From NCBI RefSeq assembly GCF_023806485.1, contig NZ_JAMSLR010000007.1, positions 1 through 64,000 of the forward strand: a stretch of DNA of 64,000 nt, given 5' to 3'. This document shows positions 44,775-53,701 of this stretch, piece by piece. This DNA is from Thermalbibacter longus. GTDB lineage: Bacteria; Chloroflexota; Chloroflexia; Thermomicrobiales; Thermomicrobiaceae. The notes under the pieces were generated by a model. The model worked only from the letters and a program-made list of their open reading frames with translations. It was not told the origin of the DNA and did no database searches. The position numbers and the translations under genes were made by a program. Position 1 is the stretch's first letter. Every line of letters starts with the position of its first letter.

Positions 44775-45509
44775 CTAGTAGACGAAGGTGCGTACCCCGA
44801 CCTCGTCCAGGTGCCGCAGCAGGTCGGCCGGGTCCTGGTAGACGCGATACGCCCCGGCCACCTCCAGCTCCGCCTGGCCGTAGCCGCCGGAGAGCAGCCC
44901 CACGCCCAGCGCCCGCGCCCGGCGCGCGGCGAGCATGTCCCAGATGGAGTCCCCGACCACGACCGCCTCGGTGATCGGCACCCCGAGGCGCTCGGCTGCA
45001 GCCAGGAACAGGTCCGGGTCCGGCTTGGCATGCCGCACCTGGTCACGCGTGACCACGGGTACGTCAGGCCTCACCTCGAGCAGCTCGAGGGTGAGGCGCG
45101 CGCTCTCCATCCGCCCGCTGGTGGCGATGGCCCAGGGTACGCCGATGTCGGTCAGGTAGGCCAGCAGCTCGCGGGCGCCGGGCAGCGGTCGCACCTGCCC
45201 CACCTGGCGGGCGTAGGCCTCGGCATGGACGCGCTGGATGCGCTCGACCTCCTCCGGGGTGACCGGCCGGCCGGTCTCCCGCAAGAGCGCGCTTAGGAAG
45301 AGACCGCCGCTCATCCCGATGCGCCGGTGGATACGCCATACCGCCAGCTCGATCCCCGCCGACTCCAGCGCCTCCCGCCAGGCGAGCACGTGCTGGTAGA
45401 CCGAGTCGACCAGCGTGCCGTCGAGGTCGAACAGGAAGGCTGGCCCCATCCGCCCGGCATCGCTCGGGTCTCGCGTCGCCGGCCCCGGCGACTGGTCTCT
45501 CGTGGCCAT
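44775..45509 (-). CDS. HAD-superfamily hydrolase (phosphoglycolate phosphatase/beta-phosphoglucomutase type)
   Basis: A 244-residue enzyme with motif I FLFDLDGTLVDS (about 25-36), motif II AIATSGR, the Lys in RHAKPDPDLFLAAA and motif IV VVVGDSIWDMLAARRA. All catalytic residues are present. The cap is of the C1 type. The substrate is unknown; the first 20 residues form an extension. The ATG at 45509 has GAGGGGG upstream. Confidence 0.9.
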   Translation of the reverse strand: MATRDQSPGPATRDPSDAGRMGPAFLFDLDGTLVDSVYQHVLAWREALESAGIELAVWRIHRRIGMSGGLFLSALLRETGRPVTPEEVERIQRVHAEAYARQVGQVRPLPGARELLAYLTDIGVPWAIATSGRMESARLTLELLEVRPDVPVVTRDQVRHAKPDPDLFLAAAERLGVPITEAVVVGDSIWDMLAARRARALGVGLLSGGYGQAELEVAGAYRVYQDPADLLRHLDEVGVRTFVY

Positions 45510-45717
45510 CGCGTGGCCCCCTCTCTTCGAGCGCCTGACGACGCTCCTAGCCTAGCCGCGCCGTGGCACGCGAGCCAAGCCCGCTAGGTTGCCATCTCGT
45601 TGTGACGCTGGCCGGCTGCCAGTTCAGCAGGTGCGGCAAGCTAGCCGTTAACCGGCGGGCAATCGGGTTCTGCCTTGCTCATCCCCCGAAGAGCCAGGGG
45701 CGAGCACGGCGCGAGCG

Positions 45718-47172
45718 CTAGCCCTTCAGGCAGATGATCGGTCTCAGCCGGGCCACCCGGGCGACGATGCCGGCCTTGCACATCACGTCGACCACGTGAT
45801 CCACGTCCTTGTAGGCACCCGGCGCCTCCTCGCTGATCGAGGCCTTGCCGTGGGCGCGGACGATGATGCCCTGCTCGCGCAGCCGGCGCACGATCTCGTC
45901 GGCCGGGTAGGCCTTCTTGGCGGCCCGGCGCGACTTCGCCCGCCCGGCGCCGTGCAGCGCCGTGCCGAACGTCTCCCGCATCCCCTGCTCGGTTCCCCGC
46001 AGGATGTAGCTGGCCGTACCCATCGTGCCGCCGACCAGCACCGGCTGCCCGACCTGCCGGTACCGCTCGGGCAGCTCCGGCCGGCCGGGCCCGAACGCGC
46101 GGGTCGAGCCCTTGCGGTGAACCAGCAGGCGCTTGCGCTCGCCGTCCACCTCGTGCACCTCGAACTTCACGGTGTTGTGCGCCACCTCGTAGAGCGTCTC
46201 GATGGCGGTGTCGGGCACCCGGAGCGCCTTCCAGAACGCCTCGCGCACGAGGTGGGCCAGCACCTGCCGGTTCGCGAAGGCGCAGTTAGCGCCGGCCATC
46301 ACCGCCCGGTAGTACTGCCGGCCCTCGGGGCTGTCGATCGGCGCGCAGACCAGCTCGCGATCGGGCACCTCGATCCCGTACTTCTTCGTTGCCTTGTCGA
46401 GGAAGGGTAGGTAGTCGGTGCCGATCTGGTGGCCGAGTGCCCGGCTACCGGTATGGAGCATGATGACGATCTGCCCCAGCTCCAGCCCGTAGGCTTCGGC
46501 AGCCTCGGCATCGTAGATCTGGTCGACCACCTGCACCTCGACGTAGTGGTTGCCCGAGCCGAGCGTGCCGACCTGCGCGAGCTGCCGCTGCTTGGCCGTA
46601 TTGCTGACGACCGACGGGTCGGCGTCAGGCAACCGGCCGGTCTCCTCGATGTAGGTCAGGTCGTCCTCCCGGCCGTAGCCGAGGCTGACGGCATAGTGCG
46701 CCCCCTCACGTAGCACCCGGTCGATCTCCTTGGTGTTGAGCTTGAGCTCGCCGGTACTGCCCAGCCCGGCCGGGATGACCTGGTACATCGTGTCGGCGAG
46801 CTGCTCTTCCTTCCCCTCCAGGTCCTTGCGGAAGAGCGTGGTTCGCAGGCAGCGCACGCCGCAGTTGATATCGAAACCCACGCCAGCGACGCTGATGACC
46901 CCCTCTTTCGGGTCGAAGGCCGCCACTCCGCCGATCGGGAAGCCGTAGCCGGGGTGGATGTCGGCCATCGCCATCGCCGCCTTCTGGATGCCCGGCAGCG
47001 TGGCCACGTTCTTGAGCTGCTCTAGCGCGTTCCACTCCTGGCTACTCTGCTCCGTCAGCTCGCGCAGCGCCCGCTCGTCGATGAAGAGACGGGCGGGCAC
47101 GCGCATGCGCCCTTGAGGCGGGATCTCGAACAGATAGTCGTGGATCTTGCGTACCAGCGCTTTGACGCTCAT
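45718..47172 (-). CDS. rtcB: RNA-splicing ligase RtcB (3'-phosphate/5'-OH RNA ligase)
   Basis: A 484-residue enzyme that joins RNA 2',3'-cyclic phosphate or 3'-phosphate ends to 5'-OH ends with GTP and Mn. The metal ligands are visible: GFDINCGVR with Cys, GTLGSGNHYVEVQ, and MLHTGSRALGHQIG. The guanylylated His lies in TALHGAGRAKSRRAA. The C-terminal HVVDVMCKAGI and VARLRPIICLKG are typical. It is full length. The archease gene is 64 bp upstream on the same strand, so the two form an operon. Confidence 0.96.
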   Translation of the reverse strand: MSVKALVRKIHDYLFEIPPQGRMRVPARLFIDERALRELTEQSSQEWNALEQLKNVATLPGIQKAAMAMADIHPGYGFPIGGVAAFDPKEGVISVAGVGFDINCGVRCLRTTLFRKDLEGKEEQLADTMYQVIPAGLGSTGELKLNTKEIDRVLREGAHYAVSLGYGREDDLTYIEETGRLPDADPSVVSNTAKQRQLAQVGTLGSGNHYVEVQVVDQIYDAEAAEAYGLELGQIVIMLHTGSRALGHQIGTDYLPFLDKATKKYGIEVPDRELVCAPIDSPEGRQYYRAVMAGANCAFANRQVLAHLVREAFWKALRVPDTAIETLYEVAHNTVKFEVHEVDGERKRLLVHRKGSTRAFGPGRPELPERYRQVGQPVLVGGTMGTASYILRGTEQGMRETFGTALHGAGRAKSRRAAKKAYPADEIVRRLREQGIIVRAHGKASISEEAPGAYKDVDHVVDVMCKAGIVARVARLRPIICLKG

Positions 47173-47236
47173 AGCAGCATCCCTCCCTGGTCACGACGGA
47201 CGCGTCTTCATCCTCAGCGCGCAGTGCTCTGGATCG

Positions 47237-47725
47237 CTACAGGTCGAGGACGCAGCGGAAGCGCCAGCCTTGACCGGTGTGCTCGGCCAAGAAGCCGCCG
47301 TACGTGGCCGCCTTGACCTCGATCTCGACCGCATGGCGGCCGAGGTCGATCGGCTCGCCGGCTAGCACGCCCTCGGCCACCCACTGCCCATCTTCTTGCT
47401 CGACGCGGATGAGCCGGAATTCCCGGAAGAACATGCCGTGCAGGTCGATCGCCGCCAGCACGGCGTTCAGCAGGGAGACGAAGAGAGCGCCGGGGTCGTC
47501 GGCGCTCGCCTGAACGGGGACCTCCTCCCGTGGCTCGACCGTCTCCACGTCGACGAGCAGGTGGAGCAGCCCGGTCACCCCGTCGCTGAGGGCTTCCTCT
47601 AACGTGGCACCGGTGGCCTCGAGTCCGATGTCGGCCTGGTGCTCGAGGTACTCGTACGGCACGGCTCCCCGCTCTCCCTCAGCCGCAGCACCGGCTGCGC
47701 CCCAGCGCGCCCGACGAACGATCAT
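47237..47725 (-). CDS. Archease
   Basis: The protein of up to 162 residues activates RtcB by speeding ligase guanylylation. It has YEYLEHQADIGLEATGATLE, the conserved metal-binding Asp in HxADIG, LLNAVLAAID and the ending GWRFRCVLDL with the second metal site. The start is uncertain. ATG 47725 follows a TACAAT only about 15 nt upstream, giving a very short leader. A GTG at 47662 would match the usual family N-terminus. Confidence 0.9.
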   Translation of the reverse strand: MIVRRARWGAAGAAAEGERGAVPYEYLEHQADIGLEATGATLEEALSDGVTGLLHLLVDVETVEPREEVPVQASADDPGALFVSLLNAVLAAIDLHGMFFREFRLIRVEQEDGQWVAEGVLAGEPIDLGRHAVEIEVKAATYGGFLAEHTGQGWRFRCVLDL

Positions 47726-48216
47726 GACCAGATATCCAATTGTACCGCCAGTGCCGCGGATCCAGCGAAAGATCTAAGGGGAGAAAACGACGAGGCCCCG
47801 ACGATCCTTGTTCGGTACTCTCTACTCGCCTTGCGGCTTTCGATTTCCCTCCCGCGAACCATCGGGACCTGCCAGCATAGTAGCATGCCCGTGCCCCGAT
47901 GTCAATACCCCGAGCCTGCTGCTCGCACGGCGGTTCGGGCGGGCACACGTTCGCCACCGGCGCGGCGGCGCCCCCCGGACGAGTGGCTCCCCGGTTGAAG
48001 CAGCCCGAGCCCAGCCGCCGCCACGTGGGCGGGCCGGGACCCGCCCCGTCGGTGGAGCCAGCAGGGCGAGGGGGAGGCGGCAGGCTCAGGGAGCGACCGC
48101 GCCTGGCCGGCGACTGCTCCGCCGGCTCGGGCGCGGCTGGGACGGCCGGTGAGCGCCGGCCGGCTCTCGCGATCGAAGCGGCGCCCCGGCTCGCGCGGCG
48201 CGGGGCACAAAGCCAA
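47726..48216. other. Long intergenic region, nothing recognised
   Basis: About 490 very GC-rich bases between archease and the flagellin terminator. Open frames on both strands are the long random ones expected at this base composition. I see no conserved motif, ribosome site or RNA gene. Confidence 0.5.
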
Positions 48217-48246
48217 CTGCCCCGGCCGGGTATCCGGCCGGGGCAG
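48217..48246 (-). terminator. Terminator of the flagellin gene
   Basis: CTGCCCCGGCCGG (48217-48229) and CCGGCCGGGGCAG (48234-48246) form a perfect 13-bp stem with a 4-nt loop, 20 nt after the flagellin stop. The minus-strand RNA continues UUGGCUUUGUG. Confidence 0.82.
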
Positions 48247-48266
48247 GGTCAGCGCGCCGACGTGCG

Positions 48267-49469
48267 CTAGCGGAGGAGCTGCAGCACCGACTGCGGGATG
48301 GTGTTGGCCTGGGCCAGCACGGCGATGCCTGCCTGCTGCAGGATCTGGCCGCGCGTGAAGTTGACCATCTCGGCCGCCATGTCCACGTCGCGGATGCGGC
48401 TCTCCGAGGCCAGCAGGTTCTCGTGGGCCACGCCCAGGTTGGCGATCGTGTGCTCGAGCCGGTTCTGCGCCGCGCCGAGCGTCGAGCGCACTTCGTTGAC
48501 CGCTACGATCGCGCCGTCGACCGCTGTGATCAGCGCCTGCGCGTTTCCCACGCTCTGGCTCGAGTCGAAGCTGTTAAGCGCGGTGTACAGATCTGAAAAA
48601 CGCGTGTCAAGATCGGGGTCAGCAGACGCGATCTCAACCCACGCGAAGCTGACGGTCATCGAGTCGCCCTGGTTGGCCCCGACCTGGAAGTTCGCGGATC
48701 CACTGGTGCTTGCGGTCAGGATGCTGTCCGTCGCGGCCGTCGTCAGCGCAGTGCCGAGGTTATCGGCCGTGATGCCGCCTGTACTCGTGATCGTCAGGCT
48801 GACGCCGAGTTCGCCGAAGTTGAGGGTCTGGCTTCCACCGGCCGCGATCGCGTTCAGCACGATTGTCTGCGAGACGTTGTCACCGCTGCGAGTCAGGGTA
48901 AGTTGGTCGGTCGTCGCGTTGTAGGCGAACGTGTAGGTCCTGCCCGGTGCGGCCGCGGAGACATCGAGCGCGTAGACGTGAGCAGTATCGGTGCCACCAG
49001 TCAGCGTCGTGCCGACCTTGAGTTCGCTCGTGGCATCCACCTGAGTCACGAGCGAACCGGTAAGCAACTGCTTGCCGTTGAAGGTCGTCCGGCTCGAGAT
49101 GGCATTGATCTCCGTCTGAAGTTGTTGCAGCTCGCGGTTGATCGCCTGGCGGTCCTCAGTAGACAGTGTGTCGTTAGAGGCTTGCACCGCCAGCTCGCGC
49201 ATGCGCTGGAGCATCGAGTGGACTTCGTTCAGCGCGCCTTCGGCCGTCTGGATCATCGAGATGCCGTCCTGCGCGTTGCGCATTGCCTGAGCCAGGCCTC
49301 GCACCTGCGCGCGCAGCTTCTCGCTGATCGACAGCCCGGCCGCGTCGTCGGCCGCGCGGTTGATGCGCAGGCCGCTCGAGAGCTTCTCGATCGACTTGGC
49401 CAGCGCGAACCCGGTGATGCTGAGGTTCCGCTGGGCGTTGACCGCGTTGACGTTGTTGTAGATCCGCAT
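48267..49469 (-). CDS. fliC: Flagellin
   Basis: A 400-residue filament protein. The conserved N-terminal D0/D1 region reads MRIYNNVNAVNAQRNL, then SIEKLSSGLRINRAADDAAG and ISMIQTAEGALNEVHSMLQR. The C-terminal D1/D0 has LGAAQNRLEHTIANL and MVNFTRGQILQQAGIAVLAQAN, ending VLQLLR. The central part (about 165-310) is a variable Thr/Ser-rich domain. The ATG at 49469 has AGGAGG upstream. No other flagellar gene is in the window. It stands alone beside the third Tad-like cassette and has its own sigma-28 promoter and terminator. Confidence 0.96.
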   Translation of the reverse strand: MRIYNNVNAVNAQRNLSITGFALAKSIEKLSSGLRINRAADDAAGLSISEKLRAQVRGLAQAMRNAQDGISMIQTAEGALNEVHSMLQRMRELAVQASNDTLSTEDRQAINRELQQLQTEINAISSRTTFNGKQLLTGSLVTQVDATSELKVGTTLTGGTDTAHVYALDVSAAAPGRTYTFAYNATTDQLTLTRSGDNVSQTIVLNAIAAGGSQTLNFGELGVSLTITSTGGITADNLGTALTTAATDSILTASTSGSANFQVGANQGDSMTVSFAWVEIASADPDLDTRFSDLYTALNSFDSSQSVGNAQALITAVDGAIVAVNEVRSTLGAAQNRLEHTIANLGVAHENLLASESRIRDVDMAAEMVNFTRGQILQQAGIAVLAQANTIPQSVLQLLR

Positions 49470-49611
49470 CGATGGCCTCCTCTGCCAGTTTCTCGCCGGC
49501 ACCTCCCTGCGCCGGCTTCATGCTGGATCAATCTCGCGACCGTGCGGCGTCGCTCCCGGTTGACCTTTGCGTGCCGCCTACCAGGCGGTCGTTCCTCCCT
49601 TCTGCAAAGGT

Positions 49612-49638
49612 GTATCGGCAAGGTGGCCGGAAACTTTA
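49612..49638 (-). promoter_or_regulatory. Sigma-28 (FliA) promoter of flagellin
   Basis: On the minus strand TAAAGTTT (49631-49638), an 11-nt spacer and GCCGATAC (49612-49619) match the sigma-28 consensus TAAAGTTT-N11-GCCGATAA in all but the last base. The leader is about 135 nt. Confidence 0.88.
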
Positions 49639-50119
49639 CCCCCGAGGCTTCCGGGGCTCGATCCGTCTCGTGTCTCTGCTTACCTCCGCTCGTCCCGAAC
49701 GCCGTCCTGCGCTGGCCTGGAGCCCCGCGCTCACGGGCCAAGGCCAACTCGCCAGGGCGAAGCACCTGGTCGAGTGGGCGTCGGGGCTGGGGGTTAAACG
49801 CCCGAAGAACGGGCCGTCCTGCGCGCATCTCCAGGAGACACGTTCTGCCAACTCCTGGCGGGTATCCGTACGTGCCGGCGCGCGCACGCATGACCTCCGG
49901 CGAGGTCGCGGCCGCACGGGGGAAATCTGCATCGGCACGAGCGAACTCGACGGGTAGGGTGGACGAAATCCGAAGGTCTAGAGGCATCTGCGAGTGGCGA
50001 GACGAATGGTCGCTCGCGCTCTAAGCGCCTCGGACAAGCACGTGGGTAGGCGGCCAGCGCCCGCCCCGGCCTCAGGCTGGCCGACCAGGCGTAGAGCTTA
50101 CCCGCACCGTCACGTCGAG
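49639..50119. other. Intergenic region upstream of flagellin, nothing recognised
   Basis: About 480 bp between the flagellin promoter and the TadG-like stop. Short frames on both strands lack ribosome sites and known motifs. Confidence 0.5.
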
Positions 50120-51697
50120 CTACTCGATCAGCCAGACGGCAGGCAAATCGATGTTTACGTACTGGCGATATCTGACTTCGGCATCGGTGTTGCCATTGTT
50201 CCGGAGCTGGTCGACGATGAGCTGGCCCTCGGCCCAGGTGCCGGAGGCGTTGCCGCTGAGTTCCAACGGAGCGTCCGGCAGGTAGACGATGCCCTGGATG
50301 AAGGCGCCGCTGTTGCCGACCATTCGAAACGTCGACGTGTTACCACGCTCCTGGAAGATGGTCAGGCCGGGCTGCATGCCGGGGTAAAGCGGCGTGGTCG
50401 AGCCCGCGAGACGGTATGACGTGTTGCCGACCACGTCCATCCGGGCCCCGTTTGCCAGGTAGAAGAGCACGTCCTGGCCGACGATCGTCTGGTTGCCAAT
50501 CAGCCGGAACGTGCCACCGTCGAAGTAGTAGATGCCAGGGAAGAGCGTCGTATCGCTGTTGCCAGTCGTCGCGAAGTCACTGTTCTGCATGTAGAAGCTG
50601 ATCTGGCCCGGAGACGTTCCGCTGAACTGAAGGTTTCCGGTATTCAGGAACGAGCTGTTGATGAAGAAGAAATTGTACTGTCCGGAGAGCAACCGCACGG
50701 AGGCATTGCCGGTGATGCTGAACGCTCCACCCCGGAACACGTAGGTGCCTGGGTGAAGCACGACAGTCGCGTTGCCCGAGACGGAGAAGCCGGAGTCGAA
50801 CTGGTAGAAGCCCGAGTTCAGCGTGACCGTGCCGTTGCCAGAGTAACTGACGGCGCGCTCGAACCGGTAGGTGCCCGCCTGGAAGGTCAGATTGTCATTT
50901 CCTGAGCAGGTCACGTTTTGGCGGTAGCGGCCCGGCGAGAAGACCCATGGAGCCTGGTTGTCACACGGGTAGGGCGGGTTAACCACGGCTGGATTGACCT
51001 GAGCTGGCACAGTCGGACGTGGCGGTGCGGGCATGTTGCGCAACGGATCCTCCACCACCGGCATGCCGCCGTTTCGCCCCTGCGCCCCCTGGAACTGGCA
51101 GTTCCCCGTCTGGCTGAACCCAGGCACGAGGTGAGCGTCGACCGTGCTATCAGCATGGAGCGACCCGTTCCCCACGCAGCGCATCCCACCGTTCGACATC
51201 GCGCCCCCGCCGACGACGTGGATATCGACGTTACCGATCAGGTTGATCGCCGTAGGATTGTCCTCATCCAGGGCCAGCAGCGCGTAGTCGCCTGGCTCGG
51301 CTCCGACCTTGGCCACGGCCTGCGCGCTGGCGAGCCAATCACCGGTGTAGACGGCACCGAGGAAAAAGCGCTCCACGTCGGTCGTCAGTTCCACGCGCAC
51401 GGTCTTGGCCGTGCGATCGATCCGGACGTCGCTCGCCGTAATCCGCACGCTGTCGGTGAGGTTGCGGTTAGCGTAGTCAGCGACGGCCGCTTGGATCTCC
51501 GGATCGCTTCGGCCCGCCATCAGCAGGCGGGCACCGGCCAGCGCGGCGGCGTCGGCGGCGTTCTGGGCCGTGCGGCGCGCGCCCAGCAAGTGCCCGACGT
51601 CCACAGCCATCGCCGTGAAGCCGAGCATGACCACCATCGTGATGGCCATCAAGACGAGCACTTGTCCTTCAAATCGGTGATGTCGTTCTCGAACCAT
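50120..51697 (-). CDS. TadG-like protein with Gly-Asn-rich beta-helix, cassette 3
   Basis: A 525-residue paralogue of the proteins at 34362 and 37124. Leader ending RFEG, then QVLVLMAITMVVMLGFTAMA with Leu at +5, then GHLLGARRTAQNAADAAAL (Tad_N). The exported part is built of about a dozen short strands separated by Gly-Asn turns (CSGNDNLTFQAGTYRF, YSGNGTVTLNSGFYQF, VSGNATVVLHPGTYVF, ITGNASVRLLSGQYNF). The repeat is near 22 residues, as in a right-handed beta-helix. It ends VWLIE. The ATG at 51697 has GAGGAG upstream. Confidence 0.87.
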   Translation of the reverse strand: MVRERHHRFEGQVLVLMAITMVVMLGFTAMAVDVGHLLGARRTAQNAADAAALAGARLLMAGRSDPEIQAAVADYANRNLTDSVRITASDVRIDRTAKTVRVELTTDVERFFLGAVYTGDWLASAQAVAKVGAEPGDYALLALDEDNPTAINLIGNVDIHVVGGGAMSNGGMRCVGNGSLHADSTVDAHLVPGFSQTGNCQFQGAQGRNGGMPVVEDPLRNMPAPPRPTVPAQVNPAVVNPPYPCDNQAPWVFSPGRYRQNVTCSGNDNLTFQAGTYRFERAVSYSGNGTVTLNSGFYQFDSGFSVSGNATVVLHPGTYVFRGGAFSITGNASVRLLSGQYNFFFINSSFLNTGNLQFSGTSPGQISFYMQNSDFATTGNSDTTLFPGIYYFDGGTFRLIGNQTIVGQDVLFYLANGARMDVVGNTSYRLAGSTTPLYPGMQPGLTIFQERGNTSTFRMVGNSGAFIQGIVYLPDAPLELSGNASGTWAEGQLIVDQLRNNGNTDAEVRYRQYVNIDLPAVWLIE

Positions 51698-51740
51698 GTC
51701 TCGCTCCTCGAAAACCACGCACAACTCGAAAGCAGGTCTC

Positions 51741-52193
51741 TCAGTAGTGAACGCGCATCGTGCTGCTGGCGCTCAGGTTCCACCCGGTAACCGGAAGCGC
51801 ATAGCCGATCAGCGGCTCGAACGGATAGCTGACCTGAACGCGCACCCGCTCGTCGGGATCAGGTTTGCCGTTCGCATTGGCATCGTTGAGGATCTCGAGC
51901 GTCACCGTCAACGCATCGGGATCAGGCAGTGCTACGCGGTCGAGGATCGCCTGCTCGACCCGGGCGGTGGTCGCGAGCTGGCAGGGTGGGGCTGCCTCGC
52001 AGCGCGTGCCGTGGACGGCGGCCCACCGGGCGCCCTCGCGCGCCGCGTTGGTGACCTGGTGGTCGACGTAGAGGAGCCAGCCGAACTCGAGCGTCCCGAA
52101 CAGGAATAGCAGGAAGACCGGGACGACCAGGGCGAACTCGACCAGGTTCTGCCCGCGCGCTCTGCGATGGTGAGTCAAGAAGCGGCTCCTCAT
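51741..52193 (-). CDS. TadE-like pseudopilin b, cassette 3
   Basis: A 150-residue protein with leader ending RRARG, then QNLVEFALVVPVFLLFLFG (Glu at +5) and LEFGWLLYVDHQVTNAAREG. It ends STMRVHY, like the b proteins of cassettes 1 and 2. Its ATG overlaps the TGA of gene a (ATGA). The larger open frame to 52619 is gene a read in another frame. Two Cys in a loop (TRCEAAPPC) are specific to this copy. Confidence 0.86.
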   Translation of the reverse strand: MRSRFLTHHRRARGQNLVEFALVVPVFLLFLFGTLEFGWLLYVDHQVTNAAREGARWAAVHGTRCEAAPPCQLATTARVEQAILDRVALPDPDALTVTLEILNDANANGKPDPDERVRVQVSYPFEPLIGYALPVTGWNLSASSTMRVHY

Positions 52194-52621
52194 CGCAGCA
52201 CCATCATCGTGACCTCGCGCTCGATCGGGATCGAGGCGGGGATCGGCGGGAACTGGATGAACGGCTCGAAGTCGAGCCGCGCGGTCACCGTGACGTACCG
52301 GTAGGTCTGGGAATTCCTCGTCTCCGTCCCGGTACTGCTCTGGATGGTCGGGGTCATCCCGAAGATCGTCGTCCCTTCGCCGATCGCGGCGTTGCGGATC
52401 CCGGCCGAGTCGACGGCGGTCGCGGGAGAGATCGCGCCGTAGCGGGCGCCTTCGCGCGCCATGTTGCCGAGCTCGATGTAGGCGGTGAAGGCACGGCCCA
52501 CGTCCGCGGTGATGGCGACGAGGAGCACCAGCAGCGGGAGAGCTAAGGCGAACTCGACCAGCGATTGCCCGGTCAGCCGCTGCACGGAGCGACGCATAGA
52601 AGGAAACATCCAAGCGCACAT
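52190..52621 (-). CDS. TadE-like pseudopilin a, cassette 3
   Basis: A protein of about 143 residues. Leader ending RLTG, then QSLVEFALALPLLVLLVAI with Glu at +5, then AFTAYIELGNMAREGARYGA, the hallmark of the a-type proteins. It ends REVTMMVLR and lacks the extra QYVP-G-C tail of the other two a copies. Three nearby ATGs (52621, 52609, 52597) are possible starts, none with a good ribosome site. Confidence 0.8.
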   Translation of the reverse strand: MCAWMFPSMRRSVQRLTGQSLVEFALALPLLVLLVAITADVGRAFTAYIELGNMAREGARYGAISPATAVDSAGIRNAAIGEGTTIFGMTPTIQSSTGTETRNSQTYRYVTVTARLDFEPFIQFPPIPASIPIEREVTMMVLR

Positions 52622-52999
52622 GTCACGTATTTCTTTTCCCAGATATATGTCGAGCACCCAGACAAGCGGACTAGACTGAGCACGTCGTGAACAAAGCACC
52701 GGCAATTCGCTTGCAGAATACCATATCCTGATGCATGGTCCCAGGTACTTTCGTACTATCGTGACGGACGCACGGGTACCCGGTCATGGCCATCCGGGCC
52801 AGGGCGAGACAGGAACCGCTTGGGCGCGGCGCCGATCACCTGGCCAGTCTCCTCGATGCCGGCGCGAGCTCTGCAGGCAGCACTAGAGCAGCGGGAAGAG
52901 CCAGGAGGAGTCCTCCAGCCGCTCGCGCTGACACCGGCTCGAGGGCTCAGCACCAGTGCGAGCGGCCGGTCGTCTCTCGAGGCGTTGAGCGCCCGGTTC
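52622..52999. other. Intergenic region, nothing recognised
   Basis: About 380 bp between the PRC-barrel stop and cassette 3, where the promoter of the cassette should lie. AT-rich stretches occur near 52630-52650 and 52700-52760, but no pair of boxes with correct spacing is convincing. Confidence 0.45.
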
Positions 53000-53701
53000 T
53001 CAGCTCGGCTGCCCCTGCGACTCGATCTCCTGGGCGCTCAGTCGCAGGTGCACTTCTTCGCTGGTCACTGACGACACCCAGTCGATCGGGACTCGAATAT
53101 CGTGATGGAGAAGCAGGCCAGCCCGCACGACGAAGGCGACGACCTCGCCGTCTTCGTTGGTCTCTACCTCCTCCACCCTGCCGAGCTTCTCCCCCTCGCG
53201 ATCGAGGACATCGGTTCCGCGACCGATCAGCAGCGTATCCTCCGGCAGATTGGATCGCGCTTCGAGCGGGGTATCCGGCGCTACTGCCGGGCCGATGAGC
53301 GGGCCGCTGGCCGGGTCGAACTCCTGGTATGGCTGCTCGGAGCCTGATCGCCGGGTGGCGGCCGAGGTCCAGAGGATCGTCGCGCCGGTTGCGACGGGAA
53401 CCCCGGGGAGGACATAGGGCAGTGAGCGAAGATCCTCTTCCGTCGGACGGACGAACTCCGCCTCCACGAACTCCGGCAGCCGCTCCACCTCTGCTGCCGT
53501 GATGGCTAATCGTACCGTGCCGTCGTCCTCCACGCGCTCGATCAGGTCGCGGTCGACGATCCGATCCCGGGTGAGCAGTACTCCCTGGTGGACGATGATC
53601 TGCTCGACCTCGCGCGTGTCGTAGTCGAGCGCGATCCGGTCGACCCGCCCGACGCGCTCACCGTCCTTGCTGACGACCGGCTTGCCCAGTTCGATCTGCA
53701 T
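53000..53701 (-). CDS. PRC-barrel domain protein, two barrels
   Basis: A 233-residue soluble protein with two PRC-barrel domains. The first is at the N-terminus (MQIELGKPVVSKDGERVGRVDRIALDYD). The second is at about 150-215 (DTLLIGRGTDVLDREGEKLGRVEEVE, then FVVRAGLLLHHDIRVPIDWV). A Pro/Ala linker joins them. PRC barrels occur in photosynthetic reaction centre H subunits and in RNA-processing proteins; such free-standing ones are often stress-related. The function is not known. Confidence 0.85.
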   Translation of the reverse strand: MQIELGKPVVSKDGERVGRVDRIALDYDTREVEQIIVHQGVLLTRDRIVDRDLIERVEDDGTVRLAITAAEVERLPEFVEAEFVRPTEEDLRSLPYVLPGVPVATGATILWTSAATRRSGSEQPYQEFDPASGPLIGPAVAPDTPLEARSNLPEDTLLIGRGTDVLDREGEKLGRVEEVETNEDGEVVAFVVRAGLLLHHDIRVPIDWVSSVTSEEVHLRLSAQEIESQGQPS

